From assembly GCA_031259035.1 (NCBI GenBank), contig JAIRLZ010000280.1:1-12831 (forward strand): a stretch of DNA of 12,831 nucleotides, read 5' to 3'. Of the stretch, positions 6,573 through 11,900 are shown piece by piece. The first letter of the stretch is position 1, and the number at the start of each line of letters is the position of its first letter. This DNA comes from Treponema sp. (lineage in GTDB: Bacteria; Spirochaetota; Spirochaetia; Treponematales; Breznakiellaceae). The translations under genes were made by a program, and so were the position numbers. The notes beneath the pieces are model-generated. The model was not told the origin of the DNA. It searched no databases and was given only the letters and a program-made list of their open reading frames with translations.

Positions 6573-6843
6573 AGTCCGCGCTTACGTTGGTCAGGGGCGC
6601 TCCGCCCGTTTTGGCGACGTACACCTTCCATGTACCCGTATTGCCGCTGGTCAGGGTGAAGCTCACGCTTTTCTGAATCGCCGAGGTTTTGGCGACAGTA
6701 GCTTCTGCTGCGACAGGGACGCCGGATTGTTTCTCACCGGAGCCGCTAGAATTTCGGCACCCCATAAAAGAAACAAGGGTTATCAACGCAAACACGCCTA
6801 AACCGGCTGCGAGCCGCGCTGTTTTCAAATTACGATCCTTCAT
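6520..6843 (-). CDS. N-terminal piece of repeat lipoprotein (off-frame product, 107 aa)
   Basis: Start ATG 6843 with AAGGAG at 6850-6855 and 6-nt spacing, a clear ribosome site. Residues 1-28 are a signal peptide (basic MKDRNLK, hydrophobic core) with lipobox SFMGC (Cys29), then a short Ser/Gly linker. Repeat 1 begins at the Ser codon 6726-6724 (SGVPVAAEATVAK) and carries the KSVSFTLTSGNTGTWKVY core. The frame enters the 16-G tract as Ala-Gly5, emerges out of phase as IRSYPDRLRR and stops. The sister repeats read GSALTLTASG at this point. As sequenced the product is a short lipoprotein with half an Ig-like domain and is probably non-functional. Confidence 0.75.
   Translation of the reverse strand: MKDRNLKTARLAAGLGVFALITLVSFMGCRNSSGSGEKQSGVPVAAEATVAKTSAIQKSVSFTLTSGNTGTWKVYVAKTGGAPLTNVSADFAGGGGGIRSYPDRLRR
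6553..6568 (-). repeat. Homopolymer tract, 16 G on the coding strand (candidate phase switch)
   Basis: Sixteen C on the plus strand, hence 16 G in the coding sense, inside repeat 1 of the lipoprotein gene. At the same place the sister repeats have a GGG within Ala-Gly-Ser, so 13 G have been added: four codons plus one base. Frame arithmetic: GC followed by 15 or 18 G and then ATCC keeps GSALTLTASG; 16 does not. Poly-G tracts are known phase-variation elements in Treponema pallidum. The tract could also be mis-sized in the assembly. Confidence 0.85.
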
Positions 6844-6924
6844 ACTAAACTCCTTCTCAAAGAATGTATTGACTTTCTCAATTAGCCGGAAAATTGAATC
6901 AAAACCCGGCGCTTTTGAGTATTC

Positions 6925-6957
6925 CCTATTATCCTATTATCCTGAATTTATCCTGAG
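6925..6957 (-). repeat. Short direct repeats upstream of the repeat lipoprotein
   Basis: Plus strand CCTATTAT occurs twice in tandem (6925-6932, 6933-6940). On the minus strand the region reads as three close copies of AGGATAA spaced 8 to 11 bases apart, about 80-115 bp upstream of the lipoprotein start. The position suits a regulator-binding cluster or a low-order variable repeat. No known operator is recognised. Confidence 0.5.
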
Positions 6958-7003
6958 AATACCGACATGTTTTTATATTTTTGCGCCATTTTTACTATTG
7001 TCT

Positions 7004-7031
7004 CCTTCCAAAAACTGAAGTTTTTGGAAGG
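7004..7031. promoter_or_regulatory. Perfect 12-bp inverted repeat (hairpin) in divergent region
   Basis: CCTTCCAAAAAC (7004-7015), loop TGAA, GTTTTTGGAAGG (7020-7031). No T-run follows on either strand, so it is not a classical intrinsic terminator. As DNA it is a symmetrical site that a dimeric regulator could use between two divergent genes; as RNA it could insulate the two transcription units. Confidence 0.6.
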
Positions 7032-7160
7032 CGGCCATCAAGCGGCGCTATGAAAGGGAGATTGCGGGCTTGTCCATAGCGTTTGCTTTAGGGCATCTTA
7101 TCACGCTTGCGTGGATTGAAAGTTTCTTGCGAAAACACATGGCATAATCAGCCGCGTATC

Positions 7161-7190
7161 TTGACACGCTCCCGCATATGCATGTATAAT
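7161..7190 (+). promoter_or_regulatory. Near-consensus sigma-70 promoter for fliS
   Basis: TTGACA at 7161-7166 and TATAAT at 7185-7190, both perfect hexamers, with an 18-bp spacer. Transcription should begin near 7197. That leaves about 25 nt of leader before the TTG at 7223, with GGAGG inside it, and only about 10 nt before the ATG at 7208. It is notable that a flagellar chaperone gene has a housekeeping-type promoter rather than a sigma-28 one. Confidence 0.85.
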
Positions 7191-7222
7191 ACTATACCAT
7201 ATTCTACATGGAGGGAGAGGCT

Positions 7223-7672
7223 TTGGCATATAACGCAATATCTTCATATAAAAGCGCCGATATAACAACGGCAAGTCCCGCGCAGTTGTTGGTAAAGCTC
7301 TATGATGAGGCTGTCCACCAGTTGGACAAGTCAATCGATCTGTTGGACGAATATGACGACGGGGGGAAAAAAGATCCGGGGAAAATAGAGCCTATCAGCA
7401 AAGCGGTAATTAAAACGCAAAACATCATAACTGAGCTTATGGCGTCTTTGGATATGGAACGGGGAGGAGAAATCGCCGCCAATCTTTTTTCTCTCTACTC
7501 ATGGTTTAACAGAGAACTGTTCGAAGCGAATATAAACCATGACAAGCGGCGGATCACCATTGTCCGCAATATGGTTAGCGAACTTCGGAACACATGGAAC
7601 GAAGTCGCGTCGACCGCCGCTGTCGGCGAGAAAGGCGCGCCGCCGAAAAACAGCGTCAATATTTCATTTTAG
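7223..7672 (+). CDS. fliS: Flagellar export chaperone FliS
   Basis: Cytoplasmic chaperone that binds the C-terminus of flagellin and keeps it unpolymerised until export by the flagellar type III apparatus. 149 residues, within the usual range. The N-terminus (MAYNAISSYKSADITTASPAQLL) matches the family's MAYN...Y...T.SP..LL pattern, followed by VKLYDEAVHQLDKSIDLL, the conserved LYD helix. The rest is helical, with SLDMERGGEIAANLFSLYSWF typical of FliS. Start TTG 7223 is chosen over the in-frame ATG 7208 because the family begins MAYN, GGAGG (7210-7214) lies 8 nt upstream of the TTG, and the promoter's predicted start site is too close to the ATG. It heads a two-gene unit with the FlgN-like gene, 11 nt away. 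It diverges from the lipoprotein locus. Confidence 0.93.
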   Translation: MAYNAISSYKSADITTASPAQLLVKLYDEAVHQLDKSIDLLDEYDDGGKKDPGKIEPISKAVIKTQNIITELMASLDMERGGEIAANLFSLYSWFNRELFEANINHDKRRITIVRNMVSELRNTWNEVASTAAVGEKGAPPKNSVNISF

Positions 7673-7683
7673 CAGGTTTTGTC

Positions 7684-8163
7684 TTGGGCGAAATTTCTCC
7701 AGAAGAATTAAAGAAACGAGTGGCGATTGTCAAACGCTTTCGTGAACTCCTCATTGCGCAACGAGAGCGGTTTAACGTCTACCTTGAAACCCTTGAGAAA
7801 CAAAAAAGTATTATGGAAAACGGCGGCGTGGAAGATATACTTGCCTATGTCGAAATGGAAGAAAAAATGGTTTCCGATATTTTTTCTATCCAGAAGGTCA
7901 TAGTTCCGCTTGAAACGCAGTACCGTTCCCACGTTGGCGTCGCTGGATCCGCCAGCGGCTCCGATATACCGGAAATCCAGACAGCGCTTGAACGTCTCAG
8001 GGTGGAGGCAAACAACAAGGTGGAACAAAACCGCGATTTGCTTGAAAAGCGCATGAATGAATTTCGGGAAGCGCTGAAGCCGCTTAGAAACAATCCTTAT
8101 ATAAAACGAAAAGTTTCATTTGCAACGGCAGAATCGGCGTCTTTTTTGGATATAGAAGGCTAG
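7684..8163 (+). CDS. FlgN-like flagellar chaperone (candidate)
   Basis: 159 residues, mostly helical and charged. The pattern LIAQRERFNVYLETLEKQKSIMENGGVEDILAYVEMEEKMV resembles the FlgN export-chaperone family (helix, glutamine-rich turn, 'gd.e.l..yv..E..l' helix). A second coiled-coil-prone segment is EIQTALERLRVEANNKVEQNRD, and the tail ends NPYIKRKVSFATAESASFLDIEG. FlgN holds hook-junction proteins FlgK and FlgL before export. Here the family call rests on architecture and on the gene lying directly after fliS, so it is moderate. Start TTG 7684 with weak AGCAGG 7 nt upstream is chosen because longer versions overlap fliS by some 80 nt in another frame. The stop at 8161 is followed by a terminator. 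Confidence 0.6.
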   Translation: MGEISPEELKKRVAIVKRFRELLIAQRERFNVYLETLEKQKSIMENGGVEDILAYVEMEEKMVSDIFSIQKVIVPLETQYRSHVGVAGSASGSDIPEIQTALERLRVEANNKVEQNRDLLEKRMNEFREALKPLRNNPYIKRKVSFATAESASFLDIEG

Positions 8164-8194
8164 GAGTTTGTTGCGCTTCGCGTCCCAAATCGGA

Positions 8195-8220
8195 GAAAAG
8201 GCGCGTTTTTGCGCCTTTTC
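8195..8220 (+). terminator. Intrinsic terminator of fliS-flgN unit
   Basis: Perfect 10-bp stem GAAAAGGCGC (8195-8204) and GCGCCTTTTC (8211-8220) with a 6-nt T-rich loop, 32 nt after the stop codon. The 3' arm ends in a CTTTTCTTCC run, the U-rich tail expected of a rho-independent terminator. The dyad is symmetrical, so it could act in both directions. Confidence 0.8.
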
Positions 8221-8238
8221 TTCCGCTCAAACTCCGTC

Positions 8239-8283
8239 AAACCGAAGGTTCGCAAACCGAAGGTTCGCAAACCGAAGGCGCGG
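8239..8283 (+). repeat. 15-bp direct repeat, three copies
   Basis: AAACCGAAGGTTCGC at 8239-8253 and 8254-8268, exact, with a third copy at 8269-8283 diverged in the last four bases. It lies in non-coding DNA 18 bp after the terminator. A short tandem array of this kind is prone to copy-number change. Confidence 0.85.
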
Positions 8284-8298
8284 CAACCCGTAAATCGT

Positions 8299-8338
8299 GG
8301 TTTTCATGGCTTTTTTCAACGAAAAAACCATGAAAACC
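8299..8338. other. Long hairpin, 17 bp with one bulge
   Basis: GGTTTTCATGG and T6 (8299-8309, 8311-8316) pair with A6 and CCATGAAAACC (8322-8338), with C8310 bulged and a 5-nt loop CAACG. The strongest dyad in the window after the terminators. It could be a structured RNA element or a palindromic repeat; function unknown. Confidence 0.7.
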
Positions 8339-8517
8339 TGCAAGCGCAACAGGCTGCTAGGCTCCCCGATAATCGGGATTTTTTGCATGAAGGGGCGTCA
8401 AGGCGTCCTGAGCAAAAAATCCACAAGCGCAACAAACTCCCAGGGGAGACTGACGGCGCGGCGGCATCTGAAATTTTTCTTCAGAGTTTTTTCAAAATAG
8501 GATGTTGGAAAAGTCTC

Positions 8518-8549
8518 TTGACATAATGCTATTCTTTTACTAGTATAAT
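8518..8549 (+). promoter_or_regulatory. Candidate sigma-70 promoter for ispE
   Basis: TTGACA at 8518-8523. Two choices for the -10: TATAAT at 8544-8549 (perfect hexamer, but a 20-bp spacer) or TAGTAT at 8541-8546 (17-bp spacer). Either gives a leader of about 25-30 nt before ATG 8582. The terminator upstream means ispE needs its own promoter, which supports the call. Confidence 0.6.
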
Positions 8550-8581
8550 GTTGAAAAGGAAATTCGCTTCCAAAAGAAAGA

Positions 8582-9529
8582 ATGGTTGTGAACGAATATA
8601 TTGTTCAGGCAAGATGCAAAATTAACCTTCACTTGGAGGTGAAAGACCGTAGACCTGACGGTTATCATAATTTGGAGAGTGTTTTCATTCCATTGGAATG
8701 GGGGGATATTCTTTCTTTTGACACGCTTGATCAGCAGGGTATATGCGATCTGCGAATGTTCTGGAATATACCCCATAGGAAACGTGAGGAAACCTTTCAC
8801 AAAACCTTTAGTGATATGCCGGTTGAAAAAAATATCGTGTACAAGGCGGTTTCCCTTTTTAGGGAGCGGACCGGCTGGGACACGGGGATTCGGATTGCGC
8901 TTGAAAAAAGGGTTCCGGTTGGGGCCGGTTTAGGCGGCGGGTCGGCTGACGCGGCGGCGGCGTTGTTGGCGCTTGACGACGTGGCTGAAACGCGGCTGCC
9001 GTTTGGCGAGTTGCGTGAAATGGCCGCAGAGCTGGGAAGCGATGTGCCGTTCTTTTTGTACAAAACGCCGGCGTATGTTTCCGGACGAGGAGATCGCATA
9101 GAGGAGGCGGCGTGTCCATGGAATTTCTGGGCGCTTTTGGTTGTTCCTGATTTTGAAAGCGACACCGCTTCCGCTTTTCGCGCATTGGATGAAGAACGGG
9201 AAAATGACGGCGGTTTTTCGCGTGGTGACAAGCTGAAATCTTCTCCAAGCGGGAAAGCGTTGACGGGCGGTTTGAAAGATCATCCTTCAAACTGGCGTTA
9301 TTACAATGATTTTTTATCTTTATTTTTAAAAGGAGAGCATAAAAAAGAGTATTCTGTTATATTTGAAACGCTTAAGAACGGGGGCGCTGATTTTTATAGT
9401 TTGTCCGGCTCCGGTTCTTGCTGTTTCGGCGTTTTTACTCACAAAGATGCGGCGGAATATACCAAAAAAGCGCTGGGGAAGGGTAAGAATTTCGTTCAAA
9501 TAATTCAATTCACCTCTTGCATTTTCTAA
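8582..9529 (+). CDS. ispE: 4-(cytidine 5'-diphospho)-2-C-methyl-D-erythritol kinase IspE
   Basis: Cytoplasmic GHMP-family kinase of the MEP pathway to isoprenoids: phosphorylates the 2-hydroxyl of CDP-methylerythritol using ATP. 315 residues, somewhat longer than the usual 280-300. The first motif is CKINLHLEV (Lys13) with RRPDGYHNLESVF. The glycine-rich ATP loop is VPVGAGLGGGSADAAAALLAL (111-131). ELGSDVPFFL carries the catalytic-type Asp154. YNDF (241-244) corresponds to the family's N-D-[FL] element. SLSGSGSCCFGVF (273-285) is the third GHMP motif. Start ATG 8582 has only a weak A/G-rich site (AAAGAAAG, 8573-8580); a GTG two codons in is a less likely alternative. It opens the housekeeping cluster, and spoVG follows after 44 nt, so the two are probably co-transcribed. 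Confidence 0.95.
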   Translation: MVVNEYIVQARCKINLHLEVKDRRPDGYHNLESVFIPLEWGDILSFDTLDQQGICDLRMFWNIPHRKREETFHKTFSDMPVEKNIVYKAVSLFRERTGWDTGIRIALEKRVPVGAGLGGGSADAAAALLALDDVAETRLPFGELREMAAELGSDVPFFLYKTPAYVSGRGDRIEEAACPWNFWALLVVPDFESDTASAFRALDEERENDGGFSRGDKLKSSPSGKALTGGLKDHPSNWRYYNDFLSLFLKGEHKKEYSVIFETLKNGGADFYSLSGSGSCCFGVFTHKDAAEYTKKALGKGKNFVQIIQFTSCIF

Positions 9530-9573
9530 AGAAGTAGTGTATTGTGTATCTATGTTTTTGAAGGAGGTGGGTC

Positions 9574-9849
9574 ATGAAGATTACCGACATCAGAATCCGT
9601 AAAGTGTCCGGTGAAGGAAAGCTCAAGGCGTACGTAACGGTTACTTTTGATGACTGCTTTGTGGTGCATAATGTAAAAATTATTGAGGGGAAAAGCGGGG
9701 CCTTTGTCGCAATGCCGAGCCGGAAGACCAGTTCTGGAGAGTATAAAGATGTAGCGCACCCAATTAATCCCGAATTCAGGGCGGAACTACAGAAAGAAAT
9801 ACTGAATAAGTATGAATCCGGAAGTGACGATCCGACTCTGGAAATATAA
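9574..9849 (+). CDS. spoVG: SpoVG family RNA/DNA-binding regulator
   Basis: 91-residue small nucleic-acid-binding protein. SpoVG was named for sporulation in Bacillus but is widespread in non-sporulating bacteria, including spirochaetes, where it binds RNA and DNA and adjusts expression of other genes. The sequence opens MKITDIRIRKVSGEGKLKAYVTVTFDDCFVVHNVKII, with the family's central EGKSGAFVAMPSRK and HPINPEFRAELQKEIL, and is full length. The start is fixed by a very strong site, AAGGAGGTGG at 9561-9570, with 6 nt from GGAGG to ATG. The long, near-perfect site predicts high translation. It follows ispE by 44 nt and is followed by a UUCG hairpin and a tRNA gene. Confidence 0.97.
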   Translation: MKITDIRIRKVSGEGKLKAYVTVTFDDCFVVHNVKIIEGKSGAFVAMPSRKTSSGEYKDVAHPINPEFRAELQKEILNKYESGSDDPTLEI

Positions 9850-9854
9850 AAAAT

Positions 9855-9888
9855 GGAACATCTAAAACTTCGGTTTTAGATGTATTCC
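9855..9888 (+). terminator. UUCG-capped hairpin after spoVG
   Basis: ACATCTAAAAC (9858-9868), loop TTCG, GTTTTAGATGT (9873-9883): a perfect 11-bp stem with the exceptionally stable C(UUCG)G cap. GGAA (9855-9858) can also pair with TTCC (9885-9888) by bulging two bases. No U-run follows and the tRNA begins 3 nt later, so mRNA 3'-end protection or a processing signal is at least as likely as termination. Confidence 0.7.
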
Positions 9889-9890
9889 CT

Positions 9891-9962
9891 TGGGACGTAG
9901 GCAAGAGGTAAGCCACCGGGTTTTGGCTCCGGCACGCACAGGTTCGAACCCTGTCGTCCCAG
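9891..9962 (+). tRNA. tRNA-Gln (anticodon TTG)
   Basis: 72-nt cloverleaf. The acceptor stem is TGGGACG (9891-9897) with CGTCCCA (9955-9961) and discriminator G9962. The D-arm is GGC..GCC with the loop AAGAGGTAA. The anticodon stem is CCGGG/TCCGG, ending in a G-T pair, with the loop TTTTGGC giving anticodon TTG. The T-arm is ACAGG-TTCGAAC-CCTGT. The CCA end is not encoded (GATAG follows), so it must be added after transcription. The U-A first pair is typical of glutamine tRNAs. It sits in a protein-coding cluster between spoVG and rplY, so it may be cut out of a longer transcript. Confidence 0.97.
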
Positions 9963-10049
9963 ATAGTAAAATTGATTTTTTAAAATGCGAATATATCACG
10001 CTCCTTGCAGGCGCTGTGGAGTGAAAATAAATGAACAGTTGGAGAAACC

Positions 10050-10664
10050 ATGAGTAAACTTGTATTGTCGGCAAAAAAAAGGGAGAAAAGCGGCTCTATT
10101 TTAGCTCGCAATCTCAGAAAAGCGGGGCGTATACCGGCGGTTATATACGGACGAACAGGGACGTCTGTGTCTATTGATCTTGACGCGAAAGAGTTTTCCG
10201 GCAACATAAAAAACATCACCGGAAGTACCATCGTAACGGTGGATGTTGACGGGCAATCCTACGACGCTTTTGTGAAAGACACGCAACGCAATATTTGCGA
10301 TGGCAGCATTCTGCATGTTGATTTTTACGCGGTTGAGAAAGACATTGCCATGCGGGCGAAGGTTCACCTTCTGGTTCAGGGAAACCCCGTTGGCGTACGG
10401 GACGGCGGAACCCTCGAATTGCCCCTGCACGAGATCGAAGTCGAGTGCCTTCCCAAATATCTGCCTGAGCGGATTGTGGTTGATATTTCCGGGCTCAAGG
10501 CGAACCAATCCATTCACGTGCGCGATATTGCGTTGGGTGAGAATGTCAGGCTCGTTTCTTCCGGCGATCAGGTTGTGGCGTTGGTGAAATTCGCTAAAGC
10601 CGCGTCCGCCGCTTCTGAAGAGGAAGCCGGGTCCGAAGCGGGCGCCGCCTCTGAAAAGAAATGA
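10050..10664 (+). CDS. rplY: 50S ribosomal protein L25 / general stress protein Ctc
   Basis: Binds 5S rRNA in the large ribosomal subunit. 204 residues, the long two-domain form (Ctc/TL5 type). Residues 1-95 are the L25 5S-binding beta-barrel, with REKSGSILARNLRKAGRIPAVIYG and HVDFYAV. Residues about 100-185 are the C-terminal domain, with KVHLLVQGNPVGVRDGG and LPERIVVDISGLKANQSIHV. The tail is low-complexity Ala/Glu/Ser ending EKK. Start ATG 10050 has GGAG (10041-10044) at 5-nt spacing. Eight codons upstream lies a tiny frame with its own GGAG whose stop overlaps this start. tilS follows after 24 nt. In many bacteria pth lies next to rplY; it is not present here. Confidence 0.95.
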   Translation: MSKLVLSAKKREKSGSILARNLRKAGRIPAVIYGRTGTSVSIDLDAKEFSGNIKNITGSTIVTVDVDGQSYDAFVKDTQRNICDGSILHVDFYAVEKDIAMRAKVHLLVQGNPVGVRDGGTLELPLHEIEVECLPKYLPERIVVDISGLKANQSIHVRDIALGENVRLVSSGDQVVALVKFAKAASAASEEEAGSEAGAASEKK

Positions 10665-10688
10665 GGTTTTACCGCAAAGCCTTTTTAC

Positions 10689-11900
10689 ATGAACGATTTT
10701 GAAAAGAAGATTGCCGGCGGATTGGGCGACTGGTCCGTCGGCTCTTTGTTTTTGACAGCCGTTTCAGGCGGCGCGGATTCTACGGCGCTGCTGGTTGCGA
10801 TGGCCGGTATAGCCGGTGAACGCGGCTTCAAGCTGCGTTGCCTGCATGTGGATCACGGCATTAGACCTGAAGCCGAGCGGCAGGGCGACGCGGAAGCCGT
10901 CGAGCGGTTGTGCGCCCGTTTTGACGTGCCGTGTACCATTGCGGTCATTCCGCCGGGAAAAGTCGAGCGAACCGCAAAAGAGCGGGGCATCGGCATAGAG
11001 GCCGCGGCGCGGCTCTTCCGGCGCAGGGCTTGGGAAAAAGAGTTGGCGCGTATCCACGCGGAACGGGTTCTCGTCGCCCATACGGAAGACGATCTGTTGG
11101 AAACCATATTGATGCGTTTTCTAAAAGGCGCTGGCCCCGCCGGGCTTGCGGGTATGAAACGCGAACGGCGCCCTGTGTTTCGCCCCATGCTCTCCGTAAC
11201 CCGCGCCGAAGTACTGCGTTACCTTGAAGCGCAAAGCGTTTCCTTCCGAACCGATTCTACAAACAGCGACATATATTATCTGAGAAACCGCGTCCGCCTT
11301 AAACTCATCCCTTTTCTGGACGCATTTTTTTCCGAATCAACGCCGGCGTGGAGAAAGAATGTGCTTGCGGGCGCTGAAACGCAGCGTCATGTCGCCGGTT
11401 TTCTTGAAGAGGAAGCCGCCGCCCGCGTCAAGTGGACTGGTGAGGCGGGCGGCGGCGGGGGAAAAACGGCTGCGGCGGCGGATTTTTTTTCTTTGCCGGA
11501 AATTGTGCGGGAAGAAGCCCTCTTCAGGGTGATAGACGAGCTTAACCAAGCGGAAGAAGCGCCGACGCCAAGACGCGCTGTATTGCGGCTTTTCTGCCAG
11601 GGCGGTAAGAATGCGGTCGAGACGGGCGCGGTGAGGATTTCAAAAGAGAAGGGTAGGGTGGTCGTCGCGGAGCGGCAAAAATTTTCAGAAACAGGTTTTG
11701 CTTTGTTCATTCAAGGCGGGCGCGACGCATCTGAAGAACAAACGTACGGTTTGGCGCAAGGTATGTTGATTAAAAAAAACGGAAGGTATATAATAGGAAA
11801 AGAAAAAATCGAAGTGGCTGAAGGACCGTTTCCCGCAGTGATCCATTCTACAAGCAACGGAAAAATAGCGGTCGATTATAGTGGAGGTGTCAATGGCTAA
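10689..11900 (+). CDS. tilS: tRNA(Ile)-lysidine synthetase TilS
   Basis: Modifies C34 of the CAU-anticodon tRNA-Ile to lysidine, using ATP and lysine, so that the tRNA reads AUA and is charged with isoleucine; essential in nearly all bacteria. 403 residues, close to the usual 400-460. The PP-loop is SGGADS (26-31), followed by CLHVDHGIRPEAERQGDAEAV and VAHTEDDLLETILMRFLKGAGPAGLAGM, then RPMLSVTRAEVLRYL and TNSDIYYLRNRVRLKLIPFL, all characteristic. A Gly/Ala-rich insert (about 255-265) precedes the substrate-binding half, which is weakly conserved. Start ATG 10689 has no good ribosome site: GAGG (10663-10666) lies 22 nt away at the rplY stop. No other start is in frame upstream, as TGA 10662 closes it. 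The stop overlaps ftsH by 8 nt. Confidence 0.95.
   Translation: MNDFEKKIAGGLGDWSVGSLFLTAVSGGADSTALLVAMAGIAGERGFKLRCLHVDHGIRPEAERQGDAEAVERLCARFDVPCTIAVIPPGKVERTAKERGIGIEAAARLFRRRAWEKELARIHAERVLVAHTEDDLLETILMRFLKGAGPAGLAGMKRERRPVFRPMLSVTRAEVLRYLEAQSVSFRTDSTNSDIYYLRNRVRLKLIPFLDAFFSESTPAWRKNVLAGAETQRHVAGFLEEEAAARVKWTGEAGGGGGKTAAAADFFSLPEIVREEALFRVIDELNQAEEAPTPRRAVLRLFCQGGKNAVETGAVRISKEKGRVVVAERQKFSETGFALFIQGGRDASEEQTYGLAQGMLIKKNGRYIIGKEKIEVAEGPFPAVIHSTSNGKIAVDYSGGVNG

Larger units (their letters stand above)
4927..6726 (-). repeat. Six tandem ~300-bp repeats encoding Ig-like domains
   Basis: Units aligned on the Ser codon that follows APGQ: R1 6726-6420, R2 6419-6120, R3 6119-5823, R4 5822-5524, R5 5523-5224, R6 5223-4927. 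Lengths are 307, 300, 297, 299, 300 and 297 bp. The two odd lengths match the two breaks: R1 holds 13 extra G compared with its sisters' GGG (and lacks two codons elsewhere), and R4 is one base short. R5 and R6 are nearly identical over long stretches, which suggests recent duplication or gene conversion. Confidence 0.9.
4645..6843 (-). pseudogene. Repeat lipoprotein locus, interrupted by two frameshifts; possibly phase-variable
   Basis: One ancestral gene, now in three pieces: a lipoprotein signal (6843 onward), six tandem Ig-like repeats of about 100 residues, and a C-terminal Ig/PKD-like domain that ends at TAG 4645. Break 1 is the 16-G tract at 6553-6568 (coding strand). With 15 or 18 G the frame runs on into the next piece; with 16 it ends at TGA 6520. 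Break 2 is a missing base between 5549 and 5550: sister repeats encode LTVGPYVAPGQ, but here ACC is followed directly by TAG. Repeat sequence and domain order are otherwise intact on both sides, so the decay is recent, or the tract is an expression switch, or the breaks are sequence errors. The intact product would be about 730 residues, exported and lipid-anchored. Its ligand cannot be read from the sequence. Confidence 0.75.
6844..7222. other. Divergent intergenic region between lipoprotein locus and fliS
   Basis: About 380 bp without a supportable gene. From left to right it holds the ribosome site of the minus-strand lipoprotein (6850-6855), a cluster of AGGATAA-type repeats (minus sense, 6925-6957), a perfect 12-bp hairpin (7004-7031), a 7-bp inverted repeat (CGCTATG 7046-7052, CATAGCG 7075-7081), and the strong plus-strand promoter of fliS (7161-7190). 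I see no clear consensus promoter for the minus strand. Confidence 0.6.
8221..8517. other. Hairpin-dense non-coding stretch
   Basis: About 300 bp with no supportable gene. One plus-strand frame stays open through it but has no ribosome site and begins inside the terminator. It holds a tandem 15-bp repeat (8239-8283), a long 17-bp bulged stem (8299-8338), a short stem with six T (8365-8384) and an 11-bp inverted repeat (8376-8386 against 8412-8422). The density suggests a structured RNA or a decayed repeat element. None matches an RNA family I recognise. Confidence 0.5.

Noticed and set aside
5472..6659. 395-codon plus-strand frame antisense to the lipoprotein repeats
   Set aside because: It is the antisense shadow of a repetitive GC-rich gene; the repeats keep all frames open. 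It has no ribosome site and its protein is repetitive Gly/Arg low-complexity sequence.
7594..7683. Longer N-terminus for the FlgN-like gene
   Set aside because: It would overlap the end of fliS by about 80 nt, has a basic Arg-rich leader unlike the family, and lacks a ribosome site.
8209..8526. 105-codon plus-strand frame rich in KPKVR repeats
   Set aside because: It begins inside the terminator hairpin, has no ribosome site, and its repeats simply follow the 15-bp DNA repeat; the rest looks like non-coding DNA with hairpins.
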